Shown: positions 1 through 8,404, numbered from the stretch's first letter. The stretch: 50,798 bases of DNA from Gammaproteobacteria bacterium (GCA_028819565.1 JAPPLD010000024.1:1-50798); one strand, 5' to 3'. Notes: a model not told the origin generated them from the letters alone. A program made the numbers and translations.

Positions 1-31
1 GCGGATTGGATCTTTACCCGAGGCCGCCTTT

Positions 32-48
32 CCACACAAAACCGTGAA
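32..48 (-). repeat. 17-nt motif matching the tnpB element left end
   Basis: The 17 nt here match 31514-31530, just upstream of the tnpB gene at 30087-31487, with a single A/T difference at position 7. Both copies have the same orientation. In the second copy the motif lies about 27 nt upstream of a minus-strand tnpB start codon. By analogy this copy may be the left end of a related element whose tnpB lies beyond the left edge of the window. That is inference, since the coding part is not visible. Confidence 0.4.
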
Positions 49-126
49 GAGCCTTAGTAGTTCCCACAAAGAAAATACAACCCAGCCGTGCTATATTCAT
101 AGGTCCGGCTCTCCGAGGTGCCGAAC

Positions 127-417
127 ATGAACAAACTGGGTGTACTCCTCGTCTTTCTGCTGGTGATGGCCTTCGGCCTGATGCTGGTGATGGCCAATCC
201 TGAGGTGGTCGGCATCAACCTGTATTTCGCCGAGTACACGCTACAGTTGGGATTCGCGCTGCTGGCCACGCTGGGGCTGGGACTGATCCTCGCCATGGGA
301 CTCGGCGGCTGGATGGTGTTGCGCTACCGGTTCAAACTGACCCGCCTGCAGCGTCAATACGACCTGGTGTACCAGGAAGTCCGCAATCTGCGGCGCATGC
401 CGATTCACGAGGCCTGA
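127..417 (+). CDS. lapA: LapA-domain inner-membrane protein (DUF1049)
   Basis: A 96-residue inner-membrane protein of the LapA family, which works with LapB to control LpxC turnover and so the LPS/phospholipid balance. Two hydrophobic segments are visible (about residues 4-23 and 42-64), separated by a short periplasmic loop with the family-typical NPEVVGINLYF stretch. A basic, coiled-coil-like cytoplasmic tail with RYRFKLTRLQ follows. I chose the ATG at 127 because a GAGGTG Shine-Dalgarno lies about 9 nt upstream; the in-frame GTG at 118 is part of that Shine-Dalgarno. lapB follows after 1 nt, so the two are cotranscribed, as in other gammaproteobacteria. The length matches the family. Confidence 0.9.
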   Translation: MNKLGVLLVFLLVMAFGLMLVMANPEVVGINLYFAEYTLQLGFALLATLGLGLILAMGLGGWMVLRYRFKLTRLQRQYDLVYQEVRNLRRMPIHEA

Positions 418-418
418 C

Positions 419-1615
419 ATGATGAACGCTTTGCTTTGGCTCCTGCTGCCGGTCGCGGCGCTCACCGGCTGGTGGGCGGCACGGCGCGACATGCAGCGCC
501 ACCAGGCCAAGCCGATCCCAGGTCACTACCTCAAGGGCATCAACTACCTGCTCAACGAACAGCCGGACAAGGCCATCGACCTGTTCGTCAACGTCGTCGA
601 CCTGGATGCCGACACCGTCGAAACCTACATCGTGCTCGGCAACCTGTTGCGCCGGCGCGGCGAGGTGGAGCGAGCCATCCGCCTGCACCAGAACCTGATC
701 GCACGACCGGACCTGGACGACCGGACCAAGGCCGACGCCCTGCTGGAACTGGCTCGGGACTACCTGAAGTCCGGCCTGTTCGACCGGGCCGAACATCTGC
801 TCGGCGGCGTGCTCGACACCGGAAGCCACCAACTGGAAGCCCTCCACCACCTGCGTGAAATCTACGAGCAGGAGAAAGAATGGAAGAAGGCGATTCACGT
901 CGCCCGCAACATCGAACGCGAAGGCGGAGGACCGCAGCAGGAAATCATTGCCCAGTACTACTGCGAACTGGGGGAAAACGCCCTGGAGACGGTTGCCAAC
1001 GGCAATGGCGAAGAGCAGGCGATCCAGCATGCACACAAGGCCTTGGGCCATTTCCGAGACTGCGCGCGGGCGCACATCATGCTCGGCGACATTGCAACCC
1101 GGCGGCGTGACTTCCATGCCGCCATCCGCCATTACCGGGACGCCTATGAAAAGCGCCCGGCATTCGCGCCGCGAATCATCCGGCTCATCCACAAGGCATA
1201 CCAGGCCCAGGGAGACCTGGATGGATTCCGCCAGTTTTTGCACCAGGCACGGACCCAGCCGCATGCCCTGTTCCCGGTGCTGTCCCTGGTCGAGGATCTT
1301 CGACAGAACGGCGACAGAGGATTGGATGAGATCTTCGACGGCACTTTCCAGTCCAACCCCTCTTCGCTGGTCCTGCTGCGCGAATACGTGGAAGCGATCA
1401 CCGAGAACCGGGTCGCGGCCGACCAGCAGAGCATGCGCCAGATCCTGACCACGCTGGACCGTTACCTCGCCGACCGTCCGACCCACGAATGCTCGGAGTG
1501 CCAGTTTCAAGTGCACAAGCTGTTCTGGCAGTGCCCGAGCTGCCAACAGTGGGACACCCTGCGGCCAATTGAGCCCTACGCCGAGAAGACACCTCACCGT
1601 CCCTACCTGGTCTAA
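419..1615 (+). CDS. lapB: LapB (YciM) lipopolysaccharide assembly protein B
   Basis: A 398-residue protein, the usual length for LapB, the membrane-anchored TPR adaptor that presents LpxC to FtsH. An N-terminal hydrophobic anchor (about residues 3-20) is followed by a run of tetratricopeptide-type helices through most of the protein. The C-terminal rubredoxin-like metal knuckle is intact, with cysteine pairs at about C358/C361 and C372/C375. A GAGG Shine-Dalgarno lies 7 nt before the ATG at 419; a second ATG directly follows. pyrF begins 8 nt after the stop, so lapA-lapB-pyrF forms a conserved unit. Confidence 0.95.
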   Translation: MMNALLWLLLPVAALTGWWAARRDMQRHQAKPIPGHYLKGINYLLNEQPDKAIDLFVNVVDLDADTVETYIVLGNLLRRRGEVERAIRLHQNLIARPDLDDRTKADALLELARDYLKSGLFDRAEHLLGGVLDTGSHQLEALHHLREIYEQEKEWKKAIHVARNIEREGGGPQQEIIAQYYCELGENALETVANGNGEEQAIQHAHKALGHFRDCARAHIMLGDIATRRRDFHAAIRHYRDAYEKRPAFAPRIIRLIHKAYQAQGDLDGFRQFLHQARTQPHALFPVLSLVEDLRQNGDRGLDEIFDGTFQSNPSSLVLLREYVEAITENRVAADQQSMRQILTTLDRYLADRPTHECSECQFQVHKLFWQCPSCQQWDTLRPIEPYAEKTPHRPYLV

Positions 1616-1623
1616 GTATTTCA

Positions 1624-2328
1624 ATGCCTGCGGATCCGGCACCCGGCCTGATCATCGCCTTGGATGGCCTGAGCAGCCGGGAGGCCGTGGATTTTGCACG
1701 CCGCCTCTCACCCGGCGACTGCCGCCTCAAGGTTGGATCCGAATTGTTCGTCAAGGGCGGACCGGAGTTGATCCGCGACCTGCAGCAGCAGGGCTTCGAA
1801 ATCTTTTTGGATCTCAAGTTCAACGACATCCCGAACACGGTAGCGGCCGCTTGCCGCGCTGCACGGGACATGGGCGTATGGATGTGCACCGTACACGCCT
1901 CTGGCGGACCGGCCATGCTGGAAGCAGCTCGCGAAGCCGCACAAGACGAGCTGCATGTCGTGGCCATCACGGTGCTGACCTCGCTGGACGACAAGGATCT
2001 GGACGCCGTTGGGCAACGCTCCGCCGAAGAACAGGTTGTCCGGTTGGCTCAACTAGCACAACAGGCCAACCTTTCGGGCATCGTCTGCTCGGCCCGGGAG
2101 GCACGGCAGATTCGCAAAGCGTGCGGGCCGGATTTCTGGATCGTCACGCCCGGCATCCGGCCGGCTGCAACCGCGGACGACCAGAAGCGAACAGTCACGC
2201 CTGGAGAGGCCGCCGAAGCCGGTGCCAACCACCTGGTAATCGGACGTCCGGTAGTCCAGGCCGACGATCCCCCCGCTGCCGTCCAATCTATCCTGCAAGA
2301 GTTGTCGCTGGCTGCCAACGCGGCCTGA
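1624..2328 (+). CDS. pyrF: Orotidine 5'-phosphate decarboxylase
   Basis: A 234-residue enzyme that converts OMP to UMP, the last step of de novo pyrimidine synthesis in the cytosol. The signature DLKFNDIPNT begins at about residue 63 and gives the catalytic Lys/Asp network (D63, K65, D68). The N-terminal LIIALDGL and the C-terminal TPGIRP and VIGRP phosphate-binding motifs are also present. There is no obvious Shine-Dalgarno at the ATG, so translation is probably coupled to lapB 8 nt upstream. It is full length and looks intact. Confidence 0.96.
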   Translation: MPADPAPGLIIALDGLSSREAVDFARRLSPGDCRLKVGSELFVKGGPELIRDLQQQGFEIFLDLKFNDIPNTVAAACRAARDMGVWMCTVHASGGPAMLEAAREAAQDELHVVAITVLTSLDDKDLDAVGQRSAEEQVVRLAQLAQQANLSGIVCSAREARQIRKACGPDFWIVTPGIRPAATADDQKRTVTPGEAAEAGANHLVIGRPVVQADDPPAAVQSILQELSLAANAA

Positions 2329-2365
2329 CGCTCCCCTCCTTTCCCCGTGCTACACTGGCCTCACC

Positions 2366-2531
2366 CTGCGGGATGGGGTGTCTGCTCGACAGATGAAACA
2401 GGGAAGCCGGTGCGCAAACGCAAAGCCGGCGCTGCCCCCGCAACGGTAGGCGAGAGGGACACACAAGCCACTGGGCCTTGGCCTGGGAAGGAAGTGTCCT
2501 GGAAATCCTCGCGAGCCCGGAGACCGGCCCC
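2366..2531 (+). promoter_or_regulatory. Cobalamin (B12) riboswitch
   Basis: The leader carries the conserved cobalamin riboswitch landmarks in order: an AACAGGGAAGCCGGTG block, the pairing AAGCCGGCGCTGCCCCCGC segment with CAACGGTA, the GCCACTG / TGGGAAGG element, and the closing GCGAGCCCGGAGACCGGCC. It lies about 100 nt upstream of a TonB-dependent receptor. Cobalamin excess would therefore be expected to turn off the B12 transporter gene. The ends are approximate. Confidence 0.93.
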
Positions 2532-2631
2532 ATTCTGAATTGTCACGGTTGCGGTGGGCGATCGGGATGACGCGCGATCGCCCGACCGTGCCGTTGCCCT
2601 GTGTCTGCTTCAACCTTGGATTGGAGCCGAC

Positions 2632-4497
2632 ATGTCCAAAAAGAACTGGTTGCCGCTTGCGCTCATCACGCTTTGGTGTTCGTCCCTGCCCGCCGCACAG
2701 GACATCGAAACCATCATCATCACCGCCTCGCGCATTCCCCAGCCTTTGCACACCGTCGGCAGCAGCGTCACCGTCATCGACCTAGACGACTGGCGTGGGG
2801 CGGGCACCACCATCTCGGATGTGCTGCGCGAAATTCCCGGGATCTCGATCAGCCAAAGCGGCGGCAGCGGCACAGTGACGGCTCTGAGAATGCGCGGCAG
2901 CGAATCCAACCACACGCGTATCCTCCTAGACGGCATCGAGTTGAGCGACCCGACCAGCGGCGGCGTGGATTTCGCTCATCTAAGCATTGCCGGGATCGAG
3001 CGTATTGAGGTTCTGCGGGGCGCGCCAAGCGCCCTATGGGGGAGCGACGCCATCTCTGGCATCGTCAACCTGATCAGCCGAAAGGGAGGTAGTTCCAGCC
3101 TGACCCAGAAATCCGGATCGAATCAGCGTCATGAAACCACGCTCCAAGTCGCCACCGAGTCCGAAAACTTCAGCATGCAAGCCAGCGCGCATCATTTCCA
3201 GACGCGGGGCGAGAACATCTCGCTGACCGGTTCGGAACGGGACGGCTACCGGAACAACACCCTGCAATGGGGCGGGCAGTGGCGTCCTTCGGCGGAGACC
3301 GACTTCCGCTTTTCCGTCCGCCGCACGCATGCGAATTCGGAATATGACGGATCCGGGCCCACGGACGCCCCGTACACGTCGAGAAACCGCCGGACCTATC
3401 TGAATGCCAGTCTGCATACGGAGACCGGCCCCTTCAAGCACCAAGCAAACCTCAGTTTCCTACAGACGACGAATCAGCCGCAGGATGCCTTTCCCACCGA
3501 AAGCAAGGGACGTCGCATCCAGATCGACGAACTGGTCTGGCGCGACTTCGAAGATTGTCTACTCGGGCGTCCCTGCACCCTCGGCGCCGGTCTGGAATGG
3601 AGCCGGGAACGCTATCACCGGAAAGGCATCGAGCCCTTGCACTTCATCTCCTCCAGCATGTTCATGACGCTGAACTGGCAGCCCGATCCCCAGACCACCG
3701 TCGACCTGTCGCTCCGGCGCGACAAGAACCATGATTTCGAAGATGCCGACACCTGGCGCGTCTCCTTTGCCTACCAGTTTCCCGGGCTGTCGACCCGGCT
3801 CTACCTGGCCAGCGGCATCGGGATTGCCAACCCGACCCTGACCGAACGCTACGGCTATTTCCCGGGCACCTTCCAAGGCAATCCCAGCCTGCAACCGGAA
3901 CGATCCCGGAATACCGAGATCGGTATCGAACACAACCCCGGCGGAGTCTGCTGCAGGATCAGCCTTAGCCTTTTCGACCAGCGCCTGAGCGATGAAATCC
4001 GAGGGTACTATGACCCGGACGGTTTCGCAGGCCCCGAACTGCCCACCGCCATCAACGAATCCGGGCGTTCCGAACGCTGGGGAGGAGAACTGGAACTGGA
4101 ATTCGAGTCTCACCCGGATTGGACCGTCTCCGCCCACTACGCCTACCTGTACGCGACCGAACCGGATTCGGGAGGTGCAACCGACAGGCGAGAAATCCGC
4201 CGACCGCGGCACCAGTACCGGCTGGCATTGGCGCACCACTCGAATTCGTGGAACTCGCAGCTGGATTTCACGACGGTGCGGGGGCTGCTGGACGACGATT
4301 TCTCGAGCTTCCCCGCAGAAAGGAAAACGCTTGAGAATTATTACCTAGCTAACCTGTCCGCACGATACAACCTAGTCCCGAAGTTCGACCTCCTTTTCGA
4401 GGCGCGAAACCTTCTCGACGAATCCTACCAAGAGGTTCTTGGATACGCGGCCCCGCGCCGGAATTTCAGCGCGGGAGTAACGTGGCATTTCGACTGA
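2632..4497 (+). CDS. btuB: TonB-dependent vitamin B12 outer-membrane receptor
   Basis: A 621-residue TonB-dependent receptor. It has a signal peptide (about residues 1-22), a Ton box near ETIIITASR, a plug domain with RMRGSESNHTRILLDGIEL-like and IERIEVLRGAPSALWGSDA-type motifs, and a long beta-barrel ending in an aromatic-rich strand. The length is close to E. coli BtuB. The upstream cobalamin riboswitch supports cobalamin as substrate, taken up by the outer-membrane receptor with TonB energy. I chose the ATG at 2632 (GGAG about 6 nt upstream, followed by a clean signal peptide) over a GTG 78 nt further upstream. No btuCDF genes occur in the window. Confidence 0.92.
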   Translation: MSKKNWLPLALITLWCSSLPAAQDIETIIITASRIPQPLHTVGSSVTVIDLDDWRGAGTTISDVLREIPGISISQSGGSGTVTALRMRGSESNHTRILLDGIELSDPTSGGVDFAHLSIAGIERIEVLRGAPSALWGSDAISGIVNLISRKGGSSSLTQKSGSNQRHETTLQVATESENFSMQASAHHFQTRGENISLTGSERDGYRNNTLQWGGQWRPSAETDFRFSVRRTHANSEYDGSGPTDAPYTSRNRRTYLNASLHTETGPFKHQANLSFLQTTNQPQDAFPTESKGRRIQIDELVWRDFEDCLLGRPCTLGAGLEWSRERYHRKGIEPLHFISSSMFMTLNWQPDPQTTVDLSLRRDKNHDFEDADTWRVSFAYQFPGLSTRLYLASGIGIANPTLTERYGYFPGTFQGNPSLQPERSRNTEIGIEHNPGGVCCRISLSLFDQRLSDEIRGYYDPDGFAGPELPTAINESGRSERWGGELELEFESHPDWTVSAHYAYLYATEPDSGGATDRREIRRPRHQYRLALAHHSNSWNSQLDFTTVRGLLDDDFSSFPAERKTLENYYLANLSARYNLVPKFDLLFEARNLLDESYQEVLGYAAPRRNFSAGVTWHFD

Positions 4498-4504
4498 CAA
4501 AAAC

Positions 4505-4535
4505 GCCCTGATAAACTGGGCGCTTCATTTTTTGG
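4505..4535 (+). terminator. Possible rho-independent terminator after btuB
   Basis: A short inverted repeat, CGCCC / GGGCG with a 9-nt loop, is followed by a T-rich run immediately after the btuB stop. The stem is only 5 bp, so termination may be partial. It separates the riboswitch-controlled gene from the SCO1-psd pair. Confidence 0.5.
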
Positions 4536-4544
4536 GAAGATTCC

Positions 4545-5141
4545 TTGAAGCGTATCCTTGTTCTCCTGTCGATCCTCGTTCTCGCCGGGATTGCAGGCAT
4601 CTACTGGTGGAAAGCAGGCGAGGTGACAGAATTTCAGGCGGCAACCGTGTTCGGGGAACAGGCCCGGCCATTGCCCGCCTTTTCTCTCACGCGCCATGAT
4701 GGCGAAGCACTGAAACCGGAGGATTTCCACGGCCACTGGAGCTTACTGTTCTTCGGTTATTCCAACTGCCCGGACATCTGCTCGCCCTCCATGCAGCAAC
4801 TGACCACCGCCCTGCAAACCCTGGGCAAGGAACAAGCCCGCATTGTTTTTGTCTCGGTCGACTCCGAACGCGACAGCCCGGAAGCCCTGAGCCGGTATGT
4901 CAGTTATTTCCACCCCGGCACCCTGGGAGCCACCGGTGAAGCCGAAGCGATCGCAGACTTCGCGAAACAACTTGGTGCCTTTTATTCCAAACGACCACTC
5001 GCCACTGGCTATCTCGTCGACCACAGCGGTAGCGCCTGGCTGATCGACCCCGAAGCGCGGCTTGTCGGCGTGTTCACCCCGCCCCTGGCCCCGAAGGCTA
5101 TCGCCGCGGACCTTCGAACACTGATTGACCTCGGCCAATGA
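4545..5141 (+). CDS. SCO1/SenC-family copper chaperone
   Basis: A 198-residue thioredoxin-fold protein of the SCO1/SenC family, which delivers copper to the CuA site of cytochrome oxidase or acts as a periplasmic thiol reductase. An N-terminal membrane anchor (about residues 3-21) is followed by the copper-binding pair C75 and C79 in CPDIC. The distal ligand is H160 in the VDHSG motif. The VDSERDSPEAL segment is the family DxxRDTPE-type loop. Translation appears to start at TTG 4545 with GGGAAG upstream; no better start exists before the anchor. The stop overlaps the psd start by 4 nt (ATGA). No oxidase genes are nearby. Confidence 0.88.
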   Translation: MKRILVLLSILVLAGIAGIYWWKAGEVTEFQAATVFGEQARPLPAFSLTRHDGEALKPEDFHGHWSLLFFGYSNCPDICSPSMQQLTTALQTLGKEQARIVFVSVDSERDSPEALSRYVSYFHPGTLGATGEAEAIADFAKQLGAFYSKRPLATGYLVDHSGSAWLIDPEARLVGVFTPPLAPKAIAADLRTLIDLGQ

Positions 5142-6064
5142 CTCCAGCTCCCGAATCACCCTGGCGCACGCATCTGCTCAACCTCAAGGCTTGGGGCTTC
5201 CACTGCTTTCCCCACCGCTGGGTCTCTGCCCTTACTTACTGGCTCTCCCGGATCGAAACCCCGACGGTCAAAAACTTCTTGATTCGCTTATTCGTCTCTT
5301 TTTTCGGGCTCCGGATGGAGGATGCGGAAATCGAGAACCCGGAAGAATATCCAACCCTGAATGCCCTGTTTGTTCGAACCCTTAAAAAAGACATCCGGCC
5401 CTGGCCGGAAAACCCGGATGCATTGGCGGCGCCCTGCGACAGCCGAATCAGTCAGTTCGGCCAGATCGAGGAAGGTCGGATCATCCAGGCGAAAGACCAG
5501 ACCTTCACCGTAGACGAATTGCTCGGAAGCCCCCATCCTGAATTCGCGCAGGGCCGGTTCGCCACCCTGTACCTCTCCCCGGACGACTGCCACCGGGTGT
5601 ACATGCCGGCCGACGGCCGCCTCATCGAGATGTGTCACATTCCGGGGCGTCAGTTCACCGTCGCTTCCTACGCGGTGGAACGCATCCCGCGGCTTTACGC
5701 ACGCAACGAGCGCGTGGCGAGCCTGTTCGAGGGTCCAGACGGCACTCCCTTTGCCGTCGTCATGGTCGGGGCCGTCAACGTGGCCTGCATCGAGATGAGC
5801 TGGTGCGGCATCGTCGCGCCGCGGCGGCGAGCGATCTCACGTTGGCAACACAACGGAAACTCTCCGAATATCGAACTTCGCCGGGGTGATGAACTTGGCT
5901 GTTTTCATCTGGGATCAACTGTAGTGATGCTCAGCGGCCATCAGGACCGGACATGGGACCCAGGCGTCGAGGCCGGACAGGCCGTGGCCTATGGCCAGCC
6001 CTTGCTCCTTCCGAAGAGTGAAAGCGACGGCGCTTCCGAAGCGTCGACGGAGGACGGCGAATAG
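5138..6064 (+). CDS. psd: Phosphatidylserine decarboxylase proenzyme
   Basis: A 308-residue proenzyme that makes phosphatidylethanolamine from phosphatidylserine at the inner membrane. The self-cleavage motif LGST is present, with Gly259-Ser260 predicted as the cleavage site that makes the pyruvoyl group. Upstream are the conserved YLSPDDCHRVYMPADG and PGRQFTV blocks. The length fits the proteobacterial type I enzyme. It overlaps the SCO1-type gene by ATGA, so translation is probably coupled. The C-terminal tail after the alpha chain is acidic (SESDGASEASTEDGE). Confidence 0.96.
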   Translation: MTPAPESPWRTHLLNLKAWGFHCFPHRWVSALTYWLSRIETPTVKNFLIRLFVSFFGLRMEDAEIENPEEYPTLNALFVRTLKKDIRPWPENPDALAAPCDSRISQFGQIEEGRIIQAKDQTFTVDELLGSPHPEFAQGRFATLYLSPDDCHRVYMPADGRLIEMCHIPGRQFTVASYAVERIPRLYARNERVASLFEGPDGTPFAVVMVGAVNVACIEMSWCGIVAPRRRAISRWQHNGNSPNIELRRGDELGCFHLGSTVVMLSGHQDRTWDPGVEAGQAVAYGQPLLLPKSESDGASEASTEDGE

Positions 6065-6065
6065 C

Positions 6066-6635
6066 CTAGTCGCGAACGCGGGATACGTACTCGCCGCTGC
6101 GGGTATCCACCCGGATCACCTCACCGGTTTCCACGAACAGGGGCACGCGCACGACCGCACCCGTCTCCAGCGTGGCCGGCTTGGTTCCGCCGGACGCGGT
6201 GTCGCCCCGAACGCCGGGGTCCGTCTCGGTAATCTTCAACTCAACGAACTGCGGCGGGGTCAGGCTGACCGGCTGCTCGTTGTACAGCAGTACGGAGCAG
6301 ATGTCCTGCGCACGGATCCAGGAGACGGCATCGTCCAGCACGGAGGCGGGAATCGAATACTGTTCGTAGGATTCCGGGGACATGAACACCGCCGAATCCC
6401 TGTCCGCGTAAAGGTACTGGAGGCTGATCTCCCGCACGTCCGCCGCCTCCACGGTGTCCCCGGCCTTGACTGTCTTGTCGTTGGTCCGACCGGTCAGGAG
6501 GTTGCGCACCTTCATCCGGGTAAACGCCTGACCCTTGCCCGGCTTGCAGAATTCGCTATCCACCACGACGTGCGGCGCCCCGTCGAGCATGACCTTCAGG
6601 CCAGGTTTGATGTCGTTGAGGCCGTAACCCGCCAT
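6066..6635 (-). CDS. efp: Translation elongation factor P
   Basis: A 189-residue EF-P, which relieves ribosome stalling at polyproline. The KOW-like domain carries the CKPGKGQAF loop, with the modifiable residue Lys34. A Lys here implies the EpmA/EpmB lysylation route or an unmodified form, not EarP rhamnosylation, which needs Arg. Both OB-type domains and the C-terminal GDTASGGTKPATLETGA and TRSGEYVSRV motifs are intact. I chose the ATG at 6635 (CGGAG about 9 nt upstream) over an ATG 33 nt further upstream, because the family begins at this residue. It converges with psd, with 1 nt between the stop codons. Confidence 0.97.
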   Translation of the reverse strand: MAGYGLNDIKPGLKVMLDGAPHVVVDSEFCKPGKGQAFTRMKVRNLLTGRTNDKTVKAGDTVEAADVREISLQYLYADRDSAVFMSPESYEQYSIPASVLDDAVSWIRAQDICSVLLYNEQPVSLTPPQFVELKITETDPGVRGDTASGGTKPATLETGAVVRVPLFVETGEVIRVDTRSGEYVSRVRD

Positions 6636-6785
6636 GTGGAAGTACTCCGTGGAAAATTGAAAGGGCAATTTTAACCGGGAGTGAGTTCCGGGATTTGGTT
6701 GCCATTCCGAATACGGGAATTAGCTTGGGAGATAGGGACAAAACGCGAAATGAATACCGTCGGATCGGTGTCAAAAGGGCCGACA

Positions 6786-7016
6786 TTAACAGTCTTTGAG
6801 TAAATCGAAGAACCGCTTCTGAGGCATTCCCGCTGTGCGCATGTTGCTTTTAATAATGTCCACGCCAACATCCGAATATTTTGGGATGACAACCGGCCGG
6901 TCGGCGCCCGGCTTGTCCATGATGATGTGCGAGCCTTTTTCGCGCCTCTTGGTAAAGCCGTCCGCCTCGAAGAGGCGGACAAGCTTACGCCAATCAAGCG
7001 GCGTGAGCCTGGCCAC
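6786..7016 (-). CDS. hicA: HicA-family mRNA interferase toxin
   Basis: A 76-residue protein of the HicA/YcfA double-stranded-RNA-binding-fold toxin family. The active-site region is visible as GSHIIM, with its catalytic His, preceded by EADGFTKRREK and followed by a short basic C-terminus. It starts at a GTG that overlaps the 3' end of hicB by 23 nt, which fits translational coupling of antitoxin then toxin. Known HicA toxins cleave mRNA when HicB is lost. The order hicB-hicA is the reverse of E. coli but common elsewhere. Confidence 0.85.
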   Translation of the reverse strand: MARLTPLDWRKLVRLFEADGFTKRREKGSHIIMDKPGADRPVVIPKYSDVGVDIIKSNMRTAGMPQKRFFDLLKDC

Positions 7017-7302
7017 GTGCGACTAAAGAAAGAGGAACGGCGATCATTTTCTCATCTTCAGTCGGGATGAACTCTTTATTCGGTTCGAACCCACAATCTC
7101 TCAAAACCTTGTCCAAAGTCCCTCGCTCGTAGCAAGATTCGAAGAATAATTGAATGGCTTCGACAAGATTTTCAAGGGCTGTTTCTTTGGTCGGACCTTG
7201 GCTGTAGATGTCAAGCGGCGGGCAGCAGGAGACATAGCCAACCTGATCCGAACGTACTTCAGCCGGCACACTAATTTGAAATTGAATCCAGTTCTGTGTC
7301 AT
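6994..7302 (-). CDS. hicB: HicB-family antitoxin
   Basis: A 102-residue antitoxin with the HicB partial RNase H-like fold: a VGYVSCCPPLDIYSQGPTKE-type strand region, then TALENLVEAIQLFFESCYERG. I see no clear C-terminal ribbon-helix-helix or HTH segment, so DNA binding is uncertain. I chose the ATG at 7302 because AGGGA lies about 8 nt upstream; a longer in-frame start at 7332 lacks support. It precedes and overlaps hicA. Confidence 0.82.
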   Translation of the reverse strand: MTQNWIQFQISVPAEVRSDQVGYVSCCPPLDIYSQGPTKETALENLVEAIQLFFESCYERGTLDKVLRDCGFEPNKEFIPTEDEKMIAVPLSLVARGQAHAA

Positions 7303-7426
7303 GTTGTCCCTGCAAGCGTGCCGACAACCCAAAGGGGTGGGAGGCGGTCGTCAGAGCCAAGATTCATCGTACCACGGATACCGTCCATCGAATGCCGACA
7401 GTCACTCGACCAAGGCAACCGAGAAG

Positions 7427-7720
7427 TCAGACTCGGATCGCTTCCTGCTCCACATAGGGACGAAATTCCGCCCGCAACGCCTTGTCGGTAACCAAATCGA
7501 CCGGCCGATCCAATAGATCTTCAATATAGAACTGCACGCCGAAATACCGTTTTGATGTCGCTGGGCCATCGAACTGAACGAGAATGTCGATATCGCTCGC
7601 TTCCGTAGCTTGATCGCGAGCGAAAGAACCAAAAAGGGAAAGGTCGACGACACCAAAACGCCGGGCCAGCATGGATTTATGCTCCCGGAGCAGATTCAGG
7701 ATGTCGTTTCTCGCCAGCAT
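7427..7720 (-). CDS. MNT-type minimal nucleotidyltransferase
   Basis: A 97-residue nucleotidyltransferase of the MNT/MntA class. The GSFARDQATEASDIDILVQF stretch contains the GSx10-11DxD metal-binding motif of the polymerase-beta superfamily. Such proteins usually act as antitoxins that adenylylate a HEPN-domain RNase partner. No HEPN gene lies on either side; the neighbours are higA (49 nt upstream) and hicB (124 nt downstream), all on the same strand. It is therefore an orphan MNT, or one paired elsewhere. The ATG at 7720 has a GGTTAGG-like Shine-Dalgarno. Confidence 0.85.
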   Translation of the reverse strand: MLARNDILNLLREHKSMLARRFGVVDLSLFGSFARDQATEASDIDILVQFDGPATSKRYFGVQFYIEDLLDRPVDLVTDKALRAEFRPYVEQEAIRV

Positions 7721-7769
7721 ACGCCTAACCCGCAACGATGTGTTACACCAACTGGCCGCAACTGCATCC

Positions 7770-8078
7770 TCATCCTGACGCGTGCAGATTCCGGTCGGCA
7801 TCCAAGACCGACAACCGGGCGATCTCGGCACCGTGCTTCTGTGCCGCGCGCCGCAACTCGTAGAGTTTCTGTAGATTAAGCCAAAACTCCCCCGTTGTGC
7901 CAAAGAAGTGCCCCAGACGTAGTGCCGTATCCCCGGTCACCGCACGGCGACCGTTAAGAATTTCCGTGATGCGGTTGACCGGCACCTCGATCTGGCGAGC
8001 CAACTCTGCCGCACTCATACCAAGCGCGTCGAGATCCTCGCGCAGCGTCTCACCCGGATGGATAGGTTCGCGCATCAT
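7770..8078 (-). CDS. higA: HigA-family antitoxin (XRE HTH)
   Basis: A 102-residue HigA/VapI-type antitoxin. It has the MREPIHPGETLREDLDALGM start, the helix-turn-helix MSAAELARQIEVPVNRITEI, and the family-specific ALRLGHFFGTTGEFWLNLQ segment. A very strong Shine-Dalgarno (AGGAGGAGG) precedes tandem ATGs at 8078/8075. It follows higB after 10 nt, so the toxin is first, as is usual for hig loci. HigA would be expected to repress the operon by binding the palindrome at 8423-8443. Confidence 0.92.
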   Translation of the reverse strand: MMREPIHPGETLREDLDALGMSAAELARQIEVPVNRITEILNGRRAVTGDTALRLGHFFGTTGEFWLNLQKLYELRRAAQKHGAEIARLSVLDADRNLHASG

Positions 8079-8088
8079 ATGCCTCCTC

Positions 8089-8370
8089 CTAATGGTAGTC
8101 CACAATCTCCACGCCAGTCGGTCCAGGGCTTCCCTCGGGCCATCTGAAACAGATCCGCCATTGGTCATTGATGCGGATACTCCATTGCCCTTTGCGCCGA
8201 CCCTTGAGCGCTTCCAAACGGTTGCCCGGTCTCGCCAAGTCGCCGAGGCCAACGGCCGCATCGAGATGGTCGAGTTTGCGTGAAGCGACTCGGGCGAAAC
8301 CCGAAAACGCCGCGACACGGCGACCCCTGTAGAAGGCCTCGGTCCGTCTATCCGAAAAATCGACGATCAC
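8089..8370 (-). CDS. higB: HigB/RelE-family ribosome-dependent toxin
   Basis: A 93-residue RelE-superfamily toxin of the HigB group. The GNRLEALKGRRKGQWSIRIN block followed by DQWRICFRW and the C-terminal EIVDYH are diagnostic. Members cleave mRNA on the ribosome. I chose the GTG at 8370 (GGAG 6 nt upstream) because it gives the normal family length. A longer frame beginning at 8406 would put its start codon inside the predicted -10 box of the operon promoter. Confidence 0.9.
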   Translation of the reverse strand: MIVDFSDRRTEAFYRGRRVAAFSGFARVASRKLDHLDAAVGLGDLARPGNRLEALKGRRKGQWSIRINDQWRICFRWPEGSPGPTGVEIVDYH

Positions 8371-8404
8371 AAGGTCTCCAGCCCGGCCCCAACCGTACCG
8401 CGTC

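Noticed and set aside
118-126. GTG start for lapA
   Set aside because: The GTG is part of the Shine-Dalgarno-like GAGGTG serving the ATG at 127.
332-1642. Long minus-strand open frame antisense to lapB
   Set aside because: It is the mirror of a well-supported gene in GC-rich DNA and has no family motifs; similar long antisense frames opposite glnA, uvrB, btuB and the 483-aa gene were dismissed for the same reason.
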